Notes: generated by a model from the letters alone, not told the origin. A stretch of 64,000 bases of DNA from Fundicoccus sp052116145 (GCF_052116145.1 NZ_JBQKLQ010000005.1:151018-215017), one strand, 5' to 3'. Shown: positions 24,947-33,981, numbered from the stretch's first letter. A program made the numbers and translations.

Positions 24947-26340
24947 ATTTTGACTAAGAGACAAACAGTCTCAACATGTGTCGTATGCGGGAATTGGTCG
25001 ACTGGTTGAACCGTGACCAATTCATAACCGAATTCACGTAGCCAGACTAAATCTTCTGCTAAACTTTTAGGCGCACAGGACACATATACAATCTTATCTG
25101 TTCCGTAGCGGCCGATGCTACGCATCACTTTACCGCCTGCTCCACTTCTAGGTGGATCCAGGAGTAACATATCTGGTTGGCCCCAAACGTCTCTTAACTC
25201 TTTAAGCCCGGTACGTGCGTCAGAAGTCATGAAGAAGGTATTGTCCAAACCGTTATCTTTCGCATTACGACGCGCAGAGATAATCGAATTTTCGACAATT
25301 TCAATTCCAGCTAATTCTTTACTGTTTCTGGCAAGTGGTAAACTAAAAGTCCCCACACCACAGAATAAGTCTAATACTTTCATGTCTGAATTAACATTAG
25401 CCATCTCAAGAGCCAACTCAACTAATTTTTCTGCTTGTACGGGATTAGCCTGAAAGAATGTATCCGGCCAAATACGATACTTAAAGCCATTTAATTCATC
25501 ATTGATATAATCACGGCCATGCAGGATATACGTCTCATCAGCTTGAATTCTTTCAACTGCTTCTTTGTGTTCTACCCACTGTAAACTGACTAGATTCTCA
25601 AATTTCGATGTCAGTCTTTCAACTAAATCATCGACGGCTGCTTGCAATTCACTTGGTGCTTTCGTCGCATAAACAACAACCATAATCTCTTTTGTCACAA
25701 AAGAAGTTCTAAGTAATAAATTACGTAATAAACCTGATTTTTCATCTTTGTCATAACCTGGAAAGTTATAATCCTTTTGCCATTGACCAAGAACGTGTTT
25801 AATCTCAACCATCACTTTTGGCGCAAGAATCGAATCTTCTAAATCAATCACATTGCGAAAATTCCCTTGTTGATGCATGCCAAGTTCGCCTGTCGCACCA
25901 AAAGTCAATTCCATTTTATTACGGTAGCGCTCTGGATTTTCCATCCCAATAATCGGCTGAACTAAAGCCGGATCAAAGCCGGACTCTTTTAAGTAATCTT
26001 TGACCATATTCGATTTATATTCTAATTGCGCATCATACAACATATATTGTAGTGGGGTTCCTCCAGAAATTGCTTCATGGATTGGGACGTCTAAATTACG
26101 GGTTGGGCCTGCTTTAAGTAGCTCATCATACTCAACCACTGCTTTACTGCGACCTTTCGCATTTTCAACCGTTACTCTGACCACATCACCTGGAACAACA
26201 TTCGTTACATTAATATTTAGATGTTTTCCATTCGATCCTCGATCTGGTGGATGAATATAACGGGCATAACCGTAACCGTTTGGGTTGATAAATTCAATCG
26301 TTACTTCAAGTGTTTCTGTTGGATATCTTTTTTTAGCCAT
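24937..26340 (-). CDS. RlmD/RlmCD-type 23S rRNA m5U methyltransferase (copy 1)
   Basis: 467 residues. An N-terminal TRAM beta-barrel (LEVTIEFINPNGYGYARYI, VPGDVVRVTVENAKG) is followed by the SAM-dependent methyltransferase domain with FFQANPVQAEKL, VLDLFCGVGTFSLPLA and LLLDPPRSGA. The catalytic-cysteine loop is YVSCAPKSLA, where most relatives have SCNP. The Fe-S cysteine cluster found in E. coli RlmD is absent from the TRAM-catalytic linker. It ends HVETVCLLVKID. Target position (U747 or U1939 class) cannot be decided from sequence. AAGGTG precedes the ATG. Confidence 0.88.
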   Translation of the reverse strand: MAKKRYPTETLEVTIEFINPNGYGYARYIHPPDRGSNGKHLNINVTNVVPGDVVRVTVENAKGRSKAVVEYDELLKAGPTRNLDVPIHEAISGGTPLQYMLYDAQLEYKSNMVKDYLKESGFDPALVQPIIGMENPERYRNKMELTFGATGELGMHQQGNFRNVIDLEDSILAPKVMVEIKHVLGQWQKDYNFPGYDKDEKSGLLRNLLLRTSFVTKEIMVVVYATKAPSELQAAVDDLVERLTSKFENLVSLQWVEHKEAVERIQADETYILHGRDYINDELNGFKYRIWPDTFFQANPVQAEKLVELALEMANVNSDMKVLDLFCGVGTFSLPLARNSKELAGIEIVENSIISARRNAKDNGLDNTFFMTSDARTGLKELRDVWGQPDMLLLDPPRSGAGGKVMRSIGRYGTDKIVYVSCAPKSLAEDLVWLREFGYELVTVQPVDQFPHTTHVETVCLLVKIDK

Positions 26341-26433
26341 TTCTTCACCTTAACCTTTAAAAGTTCTCGATACACCTTAGTATACTAAAAAACGGCCAAA
26401 AGCACTATCACACTTGGATATCCTTCAATTGGA

Positions 26434-26886
26434 TCAGAAAAAGAAGCCGTCATCATCATTATAACTTTCACACTCGCCTTGCCAGTCTGACATACTTTCC
26501 TTAATGACGTCACATAATTCATCGTAACTTTCTTTGTCAACAGGCCCATGTGTCAGCATGGCTTTGTAGAATTTCTTAATACTAGCGGCATTGGCTTTAA
26601 TGGTCGCTGGTGTGGCCCAGTCGGGTTTACGAACGAAATAATCTCCGAAATATGCATCGAGTTCATAACCACACCCGTCTTTCATCTCTTGGACCGATCG
26701 ATTCATAAGATAAGTATTTATATAAAATTCAGTATTGTCTAAATGCTTTGCAATCGTCTTTGCTTTCAAATTGGCCGCTTTTAATTCTGCTTCAAACACT
26801 TCTAAATAACGTTGATTTTGCTGACCAAGTCTTTCAATTTCAATTTCATAATCCTTTAAAAAAACTCCTATCTTTAAATAAATCAT
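26434..26886 (-). CDS. Hypothetical protein resembling integrase core-binding fold
   Basis: 150 residues, mostly helical. FEAELKAANLKAKTIAKHLD, NTEFYINTYL, a conserved aromatic stretch YFGDYFVRKPDWAT and IKANAASIKKFYKAML resemble the SAM-like N-terminal domain of phage integrases, but no catalytic domain follows. The ATG at 26886 lacks a ribosome site. AGGAG lies further inside, followed by a T7 run, so the true start or an early frameshift is uncertain. Function unknown. Confidence 0.5.
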   Translation of the reverse strand: MIYLKIGVFLKDYEIEIERLGQQNQRYLEVFEAELKAANLKAKTIAKHLDNTEFYINTYLMNRSVQEMKDGCGYELDAYFGDYFVRKPDWATPATIKANAASIKKFYKAMLTHGPVDKESYDELCDVIKESMSDWQGECESYNDDDGFFF

Positions 26887-26906
26887 TGGAAAAAAATGAT
26901 TTCCAA

Positions 26907-27284
26907 TTACTCCGGCAAGTTTTTTATTTTTTGGTGCATCCGAATGAGTTGCTCCAAGCTAGCGTTTAAGCGTCCTATTTTGTCCTGGGTTTCGGCAATT
27001 TTAATCGCTAGCAGACTTTCTATTTCTTGACGGTCCTTGAGAGGCATCGTCTGGATATCTTCAATTGTTTCAAAACTTTCATCAAAAGCTACTAATTGCT
27101 GAATCTCATTTAATGAATAAGCCAGGTGTTTGAGTTGCTGAATATGCTGCAGACGCTCAAGATCCTTTTCATTATAAAGGCGTGCATAGTGATCACGGTT
27201 GGGACTGATTAAACCAAGCTTTTCATAATATCTGAGCGTATCTTTCGACAGACCTGTTCTGGCCACCACTTCATTCGTTCGCAA
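26907..27284 (-). CDS. MerR-family regulator
   Basis: About 125 residues. The N-terminal HTH (RTNEVVARTGLSKDTLRYYE, then KLGLISPNRDHYARLY) is followed by the dimerisation helix (ETQDKIGRLNASLEQLIRMH). No C-terminal effector domain or metal cysteines are present, so it is a short one-domain member. The TTG at 27284, seven bases after GAGGGG, is the preferred start. An upstream ATG (27320) would lie inside the divergent MerR-type operator. It is divergent from a small membrane protein gene that it probably controls. Confidence 0.88.
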   Translation of the reverse strand: MRTNEVVARTGLSKDTLRYYEKLGLISPNRDHYARLYNEKDLERLQHIQQLKHLAYSLNEIQQLVAFDESFETIEDIQTMPLKDRQEIESLLAIKIAETQDKIGRLNASLEQLIRMHQKIKNLPE

Positions 27285-27299
27285 TTTGAATCCCCTCTC

Positions 27300-27330
27300 T
27301 TGACATGGAGCGCACTCCATCTTTTAGAAT
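27300..27330 (+). promoter_or_regulatory. MerR-type promoter with 19-bp spacer
   Basis: TTGACA (27300-27305) and TAGAAT (27325-27330) are 19 bp apart, and the spacer holds the dyad ATGGAG-CGCA-CTCCAT. An over-long spacer containing a dyad is the signature of MerR activators, which unwind the DNA to align the boxes. It drives the membrane-protein gene at 27363. Confidence 0.85.
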
Positions 27331-27362
27331 AAGTATATCAAATAATCTTGAGGAGTGAGTAA

Positions 27363-27662
27363 ATGTTAATGTTAAGAATCTTGACCTTTTTATATGGTTT
27401 ATTGACGGTCCTGGCAATTGGCGAAGATGCAAAAATTTATGGTCTACAATGGGTGCATGCCCTCTATCCGCTATTTTCTCTGTGTTTAATGTATTTTGCC
27501 ATTAAAACTGAGCCGTTGAATTTACTTTATATCGGATTAGTCGGTTTATTACTCGCCGCTGCCATAAGTGGCTTGGTAATGAACACATTTCACTGGAGCC
27601 ATCTTATTGTACGCTTGGTCGTTTCACTCCTTCTGTTGTGGTTTTGGATCCAACTTAGTTAA
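27363..27662 (+). CDS. Small integral membrane protein
   Basis: A 99-residue protein with four predicted helices (MLRILTFLYGLLTVLAIGED, VHALYPLFSLCLMYFAI, LLYIGLVGLLLAAAISGLVM, LIVRLVVSLLLLWFWIQL). GAGGAGTG precedes the ATG. It is the only gene behind the MerR-type promoter and is closed by its own terminator, so it is the likely dedicated target of the MerR regulator. It could act in transport or membrane stress; no family was recognised. Confidence 0.75.
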   Translation: MLMLRILTFLYGLLTVLAIGEDAKIYGLQWVHALYPLFSLCLMYFAIKTEPLNLLYIGLVGLLLAAAISGLVMNTFHWSHLIVRLVVSLLLLWFWIQLS

Positions 27663-27668
27663 ACTAAA

Positions 27669-27695
27669 GAGCAGCCCCTGGGCTGCTCTTGTTTT
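27669..27695 (+). terminator. Rho-independent terminator
   Basis: GAGCAGCCC and GGGCTGCTC pair with a two-base loop excess, followed by TTGTTTT. It may serve both convergent genes. Confidence 0.8.
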
Positions 27696-27699
27696 GTGA

Positions 27700-28587
27700 T
27701 TATTGGCTGGCTTTCATTTCTGTCGCTAATGTTCTGATTAATGGTTTTAACCAACTTTCAAGTTCATCCAGTCCAAAGCCTGCTGCTTCAATTTTATCTG
27801 AAATCAGATACCAGTTCTCTCGTGTATTAAACGGTGAACCAGTAATGGTTTCTTGCGTATAGTCGACTTTCACTGTTTGCCCAGTCATTTCTTGTAACCA
27901 CTCGATAAAAGTTTGACGACTAATCGAATCGCGAGAACTTATATTTAGACTACCGGTTTGTTGGTTTTCAATTACCCATACAATCGCATTAGCCGCACTA
28001 CTACCTTTAACAAAATTAATTTTTGCTTCTGGGTTATTAAATTGAATCGTGTCATTGTTGAGTGCTTTTTCAACGTACAGGTGCAAACGTTTCGTATAAT
28101 CATCCTCATCTAAAACAATTGGAAAACGAAAGGCAGTTACCTTGAATGGTGCTTTTGTGAACAAGACTTGTTCGGCTTGACGCTTGCCTTCGCCATAATC
28201 CACCTGTTTTTCGGGGTCGATATGGTATGCGGTTGGATCAAAATCTGCTTCAACAAAACCATCTTTGGCACCATCGTAGACAGCTAAAGAGGATGTAAAA
28301 TAATAATGTTCCAGTTGCTTTCCAAATTTATCAATCCGAATATGGGCATCGCTTGCATAATAACAGATGTTATCGAACACCGCGTCCCAGTTTTCTGTCT
28401 GGACGAATTCCCAACCAGCATGGTCGCGGTCGCTTGCGTCTAATGCGATATGCTGCGCCTTGCCTTCAAATGGATTTGGTTTATTGCCTCTTGTCGCAAG
28501 CGTCACATCATAGCCTTTATCTAATAATAGTTGTACTGCTTTCTTGCCGAAAAAATTGGTTCCACCTAATACAAGTATCTTTTTCAT
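27700..28587 (-). CDS. NAD-dependent epimerase/dehydratase family protein
   Basis: An extended SDR of about 295 residues. The Rossmann motif GGTNFFGKK comes first and TRGNKPNPF follows the second strand. The catalytic region is the atypical SSLAVYDG, and VDYGEGKRQAEQVL supplies the YxxxK-like pair. The layout resembles isoflavone-reductase-like and CSP41-type reductases found in Gram-positives. The ATG at 28587 has GAGGAAAAGG in front; a GTG at 28596 would be too close to it. The substrate is unknown. Confidence 0.8.
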   Translation of the reverse strand: MKKILVLGGTNFFGKKAVQLLLDKGYDVTLATRGNKPNPFEGKAQHIALDASDRDHAGWEFVQTENWDAVFDNICYYASDAHIRIDKFGKQLEHYYFTSSLAVYDGAKDGFVEADFDPTAYHIDPEKQVDYGEGKRQAEQVLFTKAPFKVTAFRFPIVLDEDDYTKRLHLYVEKALNNDTIQFNNPEAKINFVKGSSAANAIVWVIENQQTGSLNISSRDSISRQTFIEWLQEMTGQTVKVDYTQETITGSPFNTRENWYLISDKIEAAGFGLDELESWLKPLIRTLATEMKASQ

Positions 28588-28788
28588 TTCAGTCACCTTT
28601 TCCTCTTTGGTATGCTCGCTCCTAGGACTTTCTAAACTTTCATGGTTAGTCGATATCTATAGGATATACAAGATAAGAAAGCATGTCTACTATAACTATT
28701 AGCAACAGGTTGGTTGGGATAATCATTGCTGATTGAGTGTTTATCATGGATGTGTCTAATTTGGGAATTGTTGCAGCTGTTGGTTTCG

Positions 28789-28843
28789 TTGACTGGCTGT
28801 GGTTCTTATTGTATCCGGAGGTGGGGGTGCAAATTAGTTGCAC
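28789..28843 (+). promoter_or_regulatory. opu-type operon promoter and dyad
   Basis: TTGACT (28789-28794) is followed after 17 bases by TATCCG. A perfect dyad GTGCAA-ATTAG-TTGCAC (28827-28843) lies just downstream of the expected start point and could be a repressor site. The -10 is weak, so confidence is moderate. Confidence 0.45.
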
Positions 28844-28886
28844 TATTTCTTGGTTTATTACACTTACACTAGGAGGGGGTGCCACG

Positions 28887-29513
28887 ATGTTCATGGATTT
28901 AGCTAATTACTTTGGGACGAATGCGTCAAAGTATGTTCAATATGTCAGTGAACATGTTTCTTTGAGCTTGAGTGCTTTAGTGATTGCGATGTTGATTGGC
29001 CTGCCCTTGGGATATTTTGGCTACCGATTTAAGCGTGTAGGTAATCTGTTTTTGACGGGTTCGCAAGCTTTGCGCGTTATTCCGAGTTTAGCTGTGTTGT
29101 TTATTCTAATTCCAATTGTGGGAACGGGTAAGTTGCCCGCGACGATTGCGCTAGTGTTTCTGGCGGTGCCTCCGATTGCGATTAATACTCAAGTTGGTTT
29201 TAGTGAAGTGCCTGCAGTCACAATTGAAACAGCAACCGGTTTGGGAATGAATAGTCGTCAATTATTTCGTAAAATACAGATTCCATTGTCTTTGCCTTAT
29301 TTACTGAATGGCATTAAATTGGCGCTTGTTGAAATCATCGCGAGTGCGACTTTAGCGACTTATATTGGTGCAGGTGGTTTAGGGACTTTGATTTTCACTG
29401 GTCTAGGGCTTTATCGGCTAGATTTATTATTAATTGGTGGGTTATCGGTCGCGATTCTGTCTCTGTTTTCAACCGTCTTGTTCGATTACTTTATTAGAAG
29501 GAGTGATATTTAA
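28887..29513 (+). CDS. Osmoprotectant ABC transporter permease
   Basis: A 208-residue membrane permease of the OpuB/OpuC type (ProW-like binding-protein-dependent transport). EAA-loop elements are visible as ETATGLGMNSRQLFRKIQIP. About five to six helices are present. The chosen start is ATG-TTC-ATG at 28887 after AGGAGG. The upstream frame to 28737 runs through the promoter and dyad and is unlikely to be translated. First gene of a permease, binding protein, ATPase, permease operon for glycine betaine, choline or carnitine-like solutes. Confidence 0.88.
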   Translation: MFMDLANYFGTNASKYVQYVSEHVSLSLSALVIAMLIGLPLGYFGYRFKRVGNLFLTGSQALRVIPSLAVLFILIPIVGTGKLPATIALVFLAVPPIAINTQVGFSEVPAVTIETATGLGMNSRQLFRKIQIPLSLPYLLNGIKLALVEIIASATLATYIGAGGLGTLIFTGLGLYRLDLLLIGGLSVAILSLFSTVLFDYFIRRSDI

Positions 29514-30409
29514 TGATAAAAAAATATTTAATCAGTCTTGTCGCAGTGTTGTTCGCCTCTGCGATTGTGACCAGCAGTGTCAGCGTCTCAGCTAATCACG
29601 AAGGAGAAGCCATTCGTATTGGTTCAAAAGATTTTACGGAGAATTTACTGGTGGCTGAAATTTATGCCTTAGCATTAGAGGCTGAGGGGTTTGACGTGGA
29701 ACGCGTGCCAGCTATCTCGAGTGCGATTGTACATACAGCGATTACTAATGATGAAATTGATTTGTATCCTGAATATACTGGTACGGGCTTATTGACGGTT
29801 TTACAGTTGCCAATGGAAACGGATCCGGAGAAAGTGTTTGAAATTGTAAAGACTGAATATAATGAGCAGTTCGACTTAACCTGGTTAGACTATTCCCAGG
29901 CCAATGATAGTCAAGGTTTGGTCATTACGACGGCCAAAGCCGAGGAATTAGAGATTGAGACGATTTCTGATCTTCAAGCTCACGCCGATGAGTTGCGTTT
30001 CGCTTCTCAAGGTGAATTTGATATGCGTGAAGATGGGCTTCCTGGTTTAGAAGGCGTCTATGGCAGTTTTACTTGGGCCTCTTCCACGATTTATGATAAT
30101 AGCTTAAAATACCAAGTGTTAAAAAATGATGAAGCCGATGTGACGCCTGCCTATACGACCGAAGGTCAGCTTGTGAATAATGATTTGTATACAGTTCTAG
30201 AAGATGACAAGCAATTCTGGCCGCCTTATAATTTAGTGCCGATTGTGCGTAATAATGTCTTGGAGGCTCATCCGGAAATTGAAGAGATTCTAGGGGAAGT
30301 TAATGATCAGTTGGACACAGAAAAAATGATTGAATTGAATGCTAAAGTCGATGTTGATGGCGAAGAATATCTAGAAGTTGCTAAGGAATTTTTCGATTCA
30401 CTTAAGTAG
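29513..30409 (+). CDS. Osmoprotectant substrate-binding protein (OpuBC/OsmX type)
   Basis: 298 residues with an N-terminal secretion signal (KKYLISLVAVLFASAIVTSS). The mature part begins IRIGSKDFTENLLVAEIYAL, then AITNDEIDLYPEYTGTGLL, characteristic of quaternary-ammonium-binding proteins. There is no cysteine in the signal region, so it is not an obvious lipoprotein, unusual for a Gram-positive binding protein. The ATG overlaps the previous stop (TAATG) and AAGGAG precedes it. Confidence 0.88.
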   Translation: MIKKYLISLVAVLFASAIVTSSVSVSANHEGEAIRIGSKDFTENLLVAEIYALALEAEGFDVERVPAISSAIVHTAITNDEIDLYPEYTGTGLLTVLQLPMETDPEKVFEIVKTEYNEQFDLTWLDYSQANDSQGLVITTAKAEELEIETISDLQAHADELRFASQGEFDMREDGLPGLEGVYGSFTWASSTIYDNSLKYQVLKNDEADVTPAYTTEGQLVNNDLYTVLEDDKQFWPPYNLVPIVRNNVLEAHPEIEEILGEVNDQLDTEKMIELNAKVDVDGEEYLEVAKEFFDSLK

Positions 30410-30425
30410 CTTTTGAAGGGAGAGT

Positions 30426-31202
30426 ATGATGATGCCAATAGCTATTGAATTTAAATCGGTCAGTAAAACATTTCATCTAAACGCAGAGCCCGCTCTGTCT
30501 GATGTTTCTTTTCAAATTAAAGAAGGCGAGTTCATCACCGTTTTAGGTTCATCTGGCTCTGGTAAAACCACTACCCTTCGCATGATGAATCGATTAATTG
30601 AACCTGACAACGGCCATATTGAGTTTTATAGTCATGATATACGAGGGATTGATGCGATTCAACTTCGTCGACAAATGGGCTATGTTGTACAACAAATCGG
30701 CCTATTTCCTCATTTGACGGTGGCTGAAAATATAGCGACTGTGCCTAGTCTATTAAAATGGGATAAAAGGAAAATATTGGCTCGTACAGAAGAGTTACTT
30801 CATTTAGTGAAACTTCCTCCTGAGGATTATTTGAACCGTCGTCCGCGTGAATTGTCTGGTGGGCAACAACAAAGAGTCGGTGTAGCCCGTGCTTTAGCTG
30901 CTGATCCGGCCATTATGTTGTTGGACGAGCCATTCGGTGCGGTGGACGCCATAACGCGTTTAGATCTACAAGCTGAAATCCAGAAAATTCATCAGCAATT
31001 AGATAATAAAACCTTTATTTTTGTGACACATGATATCAATGAAGCTTTTAAATTGGGCGATCGCGTGATGATTATGGATCACGGTCGTATTTGTCAGTTT
31101 GCTCCGCCTCGGGAAATTATTCGCTCTCCTCAACCGGGTTTTGTTCAGAAATTGATTGATACAGTCAATGAACAAGAAGCATTGTGGGGTGAGTTCAAAT
31201 GA
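30426..31202 (+). CDS. Osmoprotectant ABC transporter ATPase
   Basis: 258 residues. Walker A is GSSGSGKTT, the Q-loop is YVVQQIGLFPH, the signature is LSGGQQQRV, Walker B is IMLLDEPFGAVD and the H-loop is FVTHD. It lacks the C-terminal CBS domains carried by OpuAA/OpuCA proteins. Three consecutive ATG codons (30426, 30429, 30432) follow GGGAG. The best-spaced is the second or third. The stop overlaps the next permease start by 4 bases. Confidence 0.9.
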   Translation: MMMPIAIEFKSVSKTFHLNAEPALSDVSFQIKEGEFITVLGSSGSGKTTTLRMMNRLIEPDNGHIEFYSHDIRGIDAIQLRRQMGYVVQQIGLFPHLTVAENIATVPSLLKWDKRKILARTEELLHLVKLPPEDYLNRRPRELSGGQQQRVGVARALAADPAIMLLDEPFGAVDAITRLDLQAEIQKIHQQLDNKTFIFVTHDINEAFKLGDRVMIMDHGRICQFAPPREIIRSPQPGFVQKLIDTVNEQEALWGEFK

Positions 31203-31822
31203 TTGACTACTGGCTTCGCTACAACGACCGCTTAATTGAAGCAACTTGGCAACATGTGCAGATTGTTGGACTGGTGATGTTGATCTCAATTATCATTGCG
31301 GCCAGTCTGATTGTGCTATTGGCTCGTTTTCCACGATGGTTGAATCGTTCTATTTACTTGTTTTCGGTAGTTTATTCCATCCCTAGTATGGCGCTGTTCG
31401 CTCTGTTGATTCCTTTAACTGGCTTAGGTCGTACGACTGCGATTGTAGTCTTGGTGATTTATTGTCAGTATATTCTGTTGCGAAGTTTTAATACTGCCTT
31501 GTTGGAGGTCGATCCTTTGATGGTTGAGACAGCTACCGGGATGGGCATGACGCCTCAACAAGTGTTTCGTAAAATTCAGCTACCACTCGCAATGAAGGGG
31601 CTACTGGCTGGCATTAAAATTGCGGCTATTTCAACGATAGGTATTACAACAATTGCTGCGACGATTAATGCAGGTGGGTTGGGAACGATTCTATTTGATG
31701 GGATGCGTACAGCAAGTTTAGTTAAACTATTTTGGGGTACTATATTAACAGCAGGTTTATGTTTATTGGTAAATGCTATATTGTATGTGGTTGAACGTTT
31801 GGTGGTTCCGTTGGAAGATTAA
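31199..31822 (+). CDS. Osmoprotectant ABC transporter permease (second)
   Basis: A 207-residue partner of the permease at 28887, with the same EAA-loop pattern (ETATGMGMTPQQVFRKIQLP) and about five helices. The two permeases would form the heterodimeric channel. Overlap with the ATPase and the terminator 14 bases after the stop close the operon. Confidence 0.9.
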   Translation: MIDYWLRYNDRLIEATWQHVQIVGLVMLISIIIAASLIVLLARFPRWLNRSIYLFSVVYSIPSMALFALLIPLTGLGRTTAIVVLVIYCQYILLRSFNTALLEVDPLMVETATGMGMTPQQVFRKIQLPLAMKGLLAGIKIAAISTIGITTIAATINAGGLGTILFDGMRTASLVKLFWGTILTAGLCLLVNAILYVVERLVVPLED

Positions 31823-31835
31823 TAGGTAATTTGAT

Positions 31836-31873
31836 AAGCAAGCAGTGCCTAATGGGGCTCTGCTTGCTTTTTG
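31836..31873 (+). terminator. Operon terminator
   Basis: AAGCAAGCAG and CTGCTTGCTT pair around a 15-base loop, followed by TTTTTG. It ends the osmoprotectant operon. Confidence 0.85.
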
Positions 31874-31900
31874 TTTTAAGAGGTAGAGGTCGAAAAACTA

Positions 31901-31951
31901 AACCTACAGGCGGACTACATTGCGGAATAAAATGTCGTACGACTGTAGGTT
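31901..31951. terminator. Second hairpin between convergent genes
   Basis: AACCTACAG and CTGTAGGTT pair with further inner pairing (ACATT/AATGT), and T-runs occur on the plus side (TTTTTTT). It lies 60 bases after the stop of the minus-strand NERD gene and could serve both directions. Confidence 0.65.
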
Positions 31952-32009
31952 TTTTTCATCTTATTAACGTTTCTAACCGAGAAAAATAAATAAATATTTT
32001 GTTAGAATT

Positions 32010-32966
32010 TTACTGTCTAATTTTGTACTTAAATGCTTTATCTTTAAATAAATAGTCAAATGACTTATGAGTATTAACATAACTATTCGAAGCGGAATGT
32101 TTCTGAAAGTTACTCGTCACTATATTGAGAATGGTATTGTATTTAATTCTATCATCTACCAAACTTTTAATTCTCAAAACTCGGAGTGGTTCATAGGGAA
32201 ACAAGATTCCAAATGCACAAGCCATTCTAAGAACTGTACGCGAAAAAGCTTCTGAGTAATAACAGTTTTCGCATTTGAAATGCTTATGATAGAAGTTGGT
32301 ATTAAAACTTTTACATTCTGGACAATAGATTCCTTTCTGAACGACTGCGTAACGTTCTGCTGTTAAAGACATCAAATGATCATCCTCTACACTATTTTTC
32401 AATAGCCATTCTACTTCTTTTTGCCAAGTTTCTTGAGGATATTTTCTACTTTCCTCCTGTAATTTACGAATAAAGGAACGCAACCTTGCACGTTTAATGA
32501 AGGGTAAACTAGCATCATCAATATCAACTGTATCCTCTTCACTGATAAAAACAACATAACTACTCATGGGGATTTTAAATCCTTGTTCACGCATCAATTG
32601 AGCCAAAAGTTGATGCGTTCTTTCTAATTGTCGAAAATCATCATGATACTTGGGCCGACCATTGACTTGCCATAAGCCCTGACTATAAATATATTCTGCA
32701 GTATAATTTTTAACTTCAAGAATAGTCACACCTGATGGCTTAACCAACAATATATCAATTTGAATTTCTCCCCCGCGTGTTCTATATCGTAAGTCCTTAA
32801 GAAGTAGCCAATCTTGAGGGATTTCTTTTTGAAGAATACTTGCGAGTTCAACTTCTCCTTGAAAGCCTGATTCACAATACTTCAAATCTTGTTGTTCTTT
32901 CTCATCTAACGCTTGACGAACATACATTTCTTCCAACCAATAATGTGCTTGGGTTTTATACAACAT
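32010..32966 (-). CDS. NERD-domain protein
   Basis: 318 residues. A NERD (nuclease-related) domain occupies about residues 30-150. GEVELASILQKEIPQDWLLL is followed by IQIDILLVKPSGVTILEVKN, giving the restriction-nuclease-like D-(x)n-ExK core. A CPEC...CENC zinc ribbon lies near residues 215-240. NERD proteins are associated with DNA processing; function here is unknown. The tandem repeat array lies just upstream, separated by 165 bases. Confidence 0.82.
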   Translation of the reverse strand: MLYKTQAHYWLEEMYVRQALDEKEQQDLKYCESGFQGEVELASILQKEIPQDWLLLKDLRYRTRGGEIQIDILLVKPSGVTILEVKNYTAEYIYSQGLWQVNGRPKYHDDFRQLERTHQLLAQLMREQGFKIPMSSYVVFISEEDTVDIDDASLPFIKRARLRSFIRKLQEESRKYPQETWQKEVEWLLKNSVEDDHLMSLTAERYAVVQKGIYCPECKSFNTNFYHKHFKCENCYYSEAFSRTVLRMACAFGILFPYEPLRVLRIKSLVDDRIKYNTILNIVTSNFQKHSASNSYVNTHKSFDYLFKDKAFKYKIRQ

Positions 32967-33131
32967 ATCTGATTCTCCTTTTATTATTTATATATAAATA
33001 CGTAATTAGTGTCCAAACATGCCTCGAATTTATTAAGTTTTCGTTAAGTTTATTTCATAATTAGATTTGTAGCTGATTTTTGTCCAATAACATAGTTTTA
33101 AATGAGAAAATAAAATATTAAACCTGATTTT

Positions 33132-33697
33132 ATCACTTGGAAGTGATATATCAAACTGCTACATCACCTAGAAGTGATATAACAAACTGCTACATCACCT
33201 GGAAGTGATATATCAAACGGCTACATCACCTGGAAGTGATATAACAAGTCGCTACATCACCTGGAAGTGATATATCAAACGGCTACATCACCTGGAAGTG
33301 ATATAACAAACGGCTACATCACCTGGGAGAGATATAACAAACGGCTACATCACCTGGGAGTGATATAACAAACGGCTACATCACCTGGGAGTGATATATC
33401 AAACGGCTACATCACCTGGAAGTGATATATCAAACGGCTACATCACCTGGGAGTGATATAACAAACGGCTACATCAACTGGGAGTGATATAACAAACGGC
33501 TACATCACCTGGGAGTGATATAACAAACGGCTACATCACCTGGGAGTGATATAACAAACGGCTACATCACCTGGGAGTGATATAACAAACGGCTACATCA
33601 CCTGGGAGTGATATAATAAACGGCTACATCACCTGGAAGTGATATATCAAACTGCTACATCACCTGGGAGTGATATAACAAACGGCTACATCACCTA
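33132..33697. repeat. 31-bp tandem repeat array, 18 full copies plus partial
   Basis: A unit of 31 bp (core ATCACCTGGAAGTGATATA, then a TCAAACGGCTAC-type spacer) is repeated head-to-tail 18 times from 33132 to 33689, with a partial nineteenth to 33697. Copies differ at only a few positions: GGAAG or GGGAG, ATATATC or ATATAAC, and ACGG or ACTG. Each unit has the internal dyad ATCAC...GTGAT, and some contain the self-complementary TGATATATCA. The period is not a multiple of 3, so it is not coding, and there are no unique spacers. It is therefore not CRISPR. Function unknown; it could bind a protein cooperatively. Confidence 0.95.
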
Positions 33698-33981
33698 TTA
33701 CTGACAATTCCATGCAACAAACCCTTCCCCACCCCATCAAAAAAAGCATTGTTCGCCATTTAGTCTTTCAATGCTTTCAACCCTCTATTAAATAAACTCA
33801 AAGACTCTAAAAACATCCCTTAAGCAACTTGTTCTCTGTCATTCCGCTAATATTCAACTCAGTCACTTCAATTCAGAAAACACCCGTTATTATCTAGTGA
33901 TTAAAACCGTATAGTTTCTTACATACGAACTAGCTACGTCCTATTTCATGGATAAAATAGCTAAGTGAAACCAAAGGAACG
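33698..33981. other. Intergenic, no gene seen
   Basis: AT-rich sequence between the repeat array and the terminator of the minus-strand methyltransferase gene. No ORF with a ribosome site or recognisable motif was found. Confidence 0.4.

Noticed and set aside
28646..28894. Minus-strand 82-codon ORF
   Set aside because: It overlaps the promoter and start of the osmoprotectant permease and has no ribosome site.
33132..33697. Possible CRISPR array
   Set aside because: The units are contiguous with no unique spacers and the period is 31 bp throughout, so it is a simple tandem repeat.
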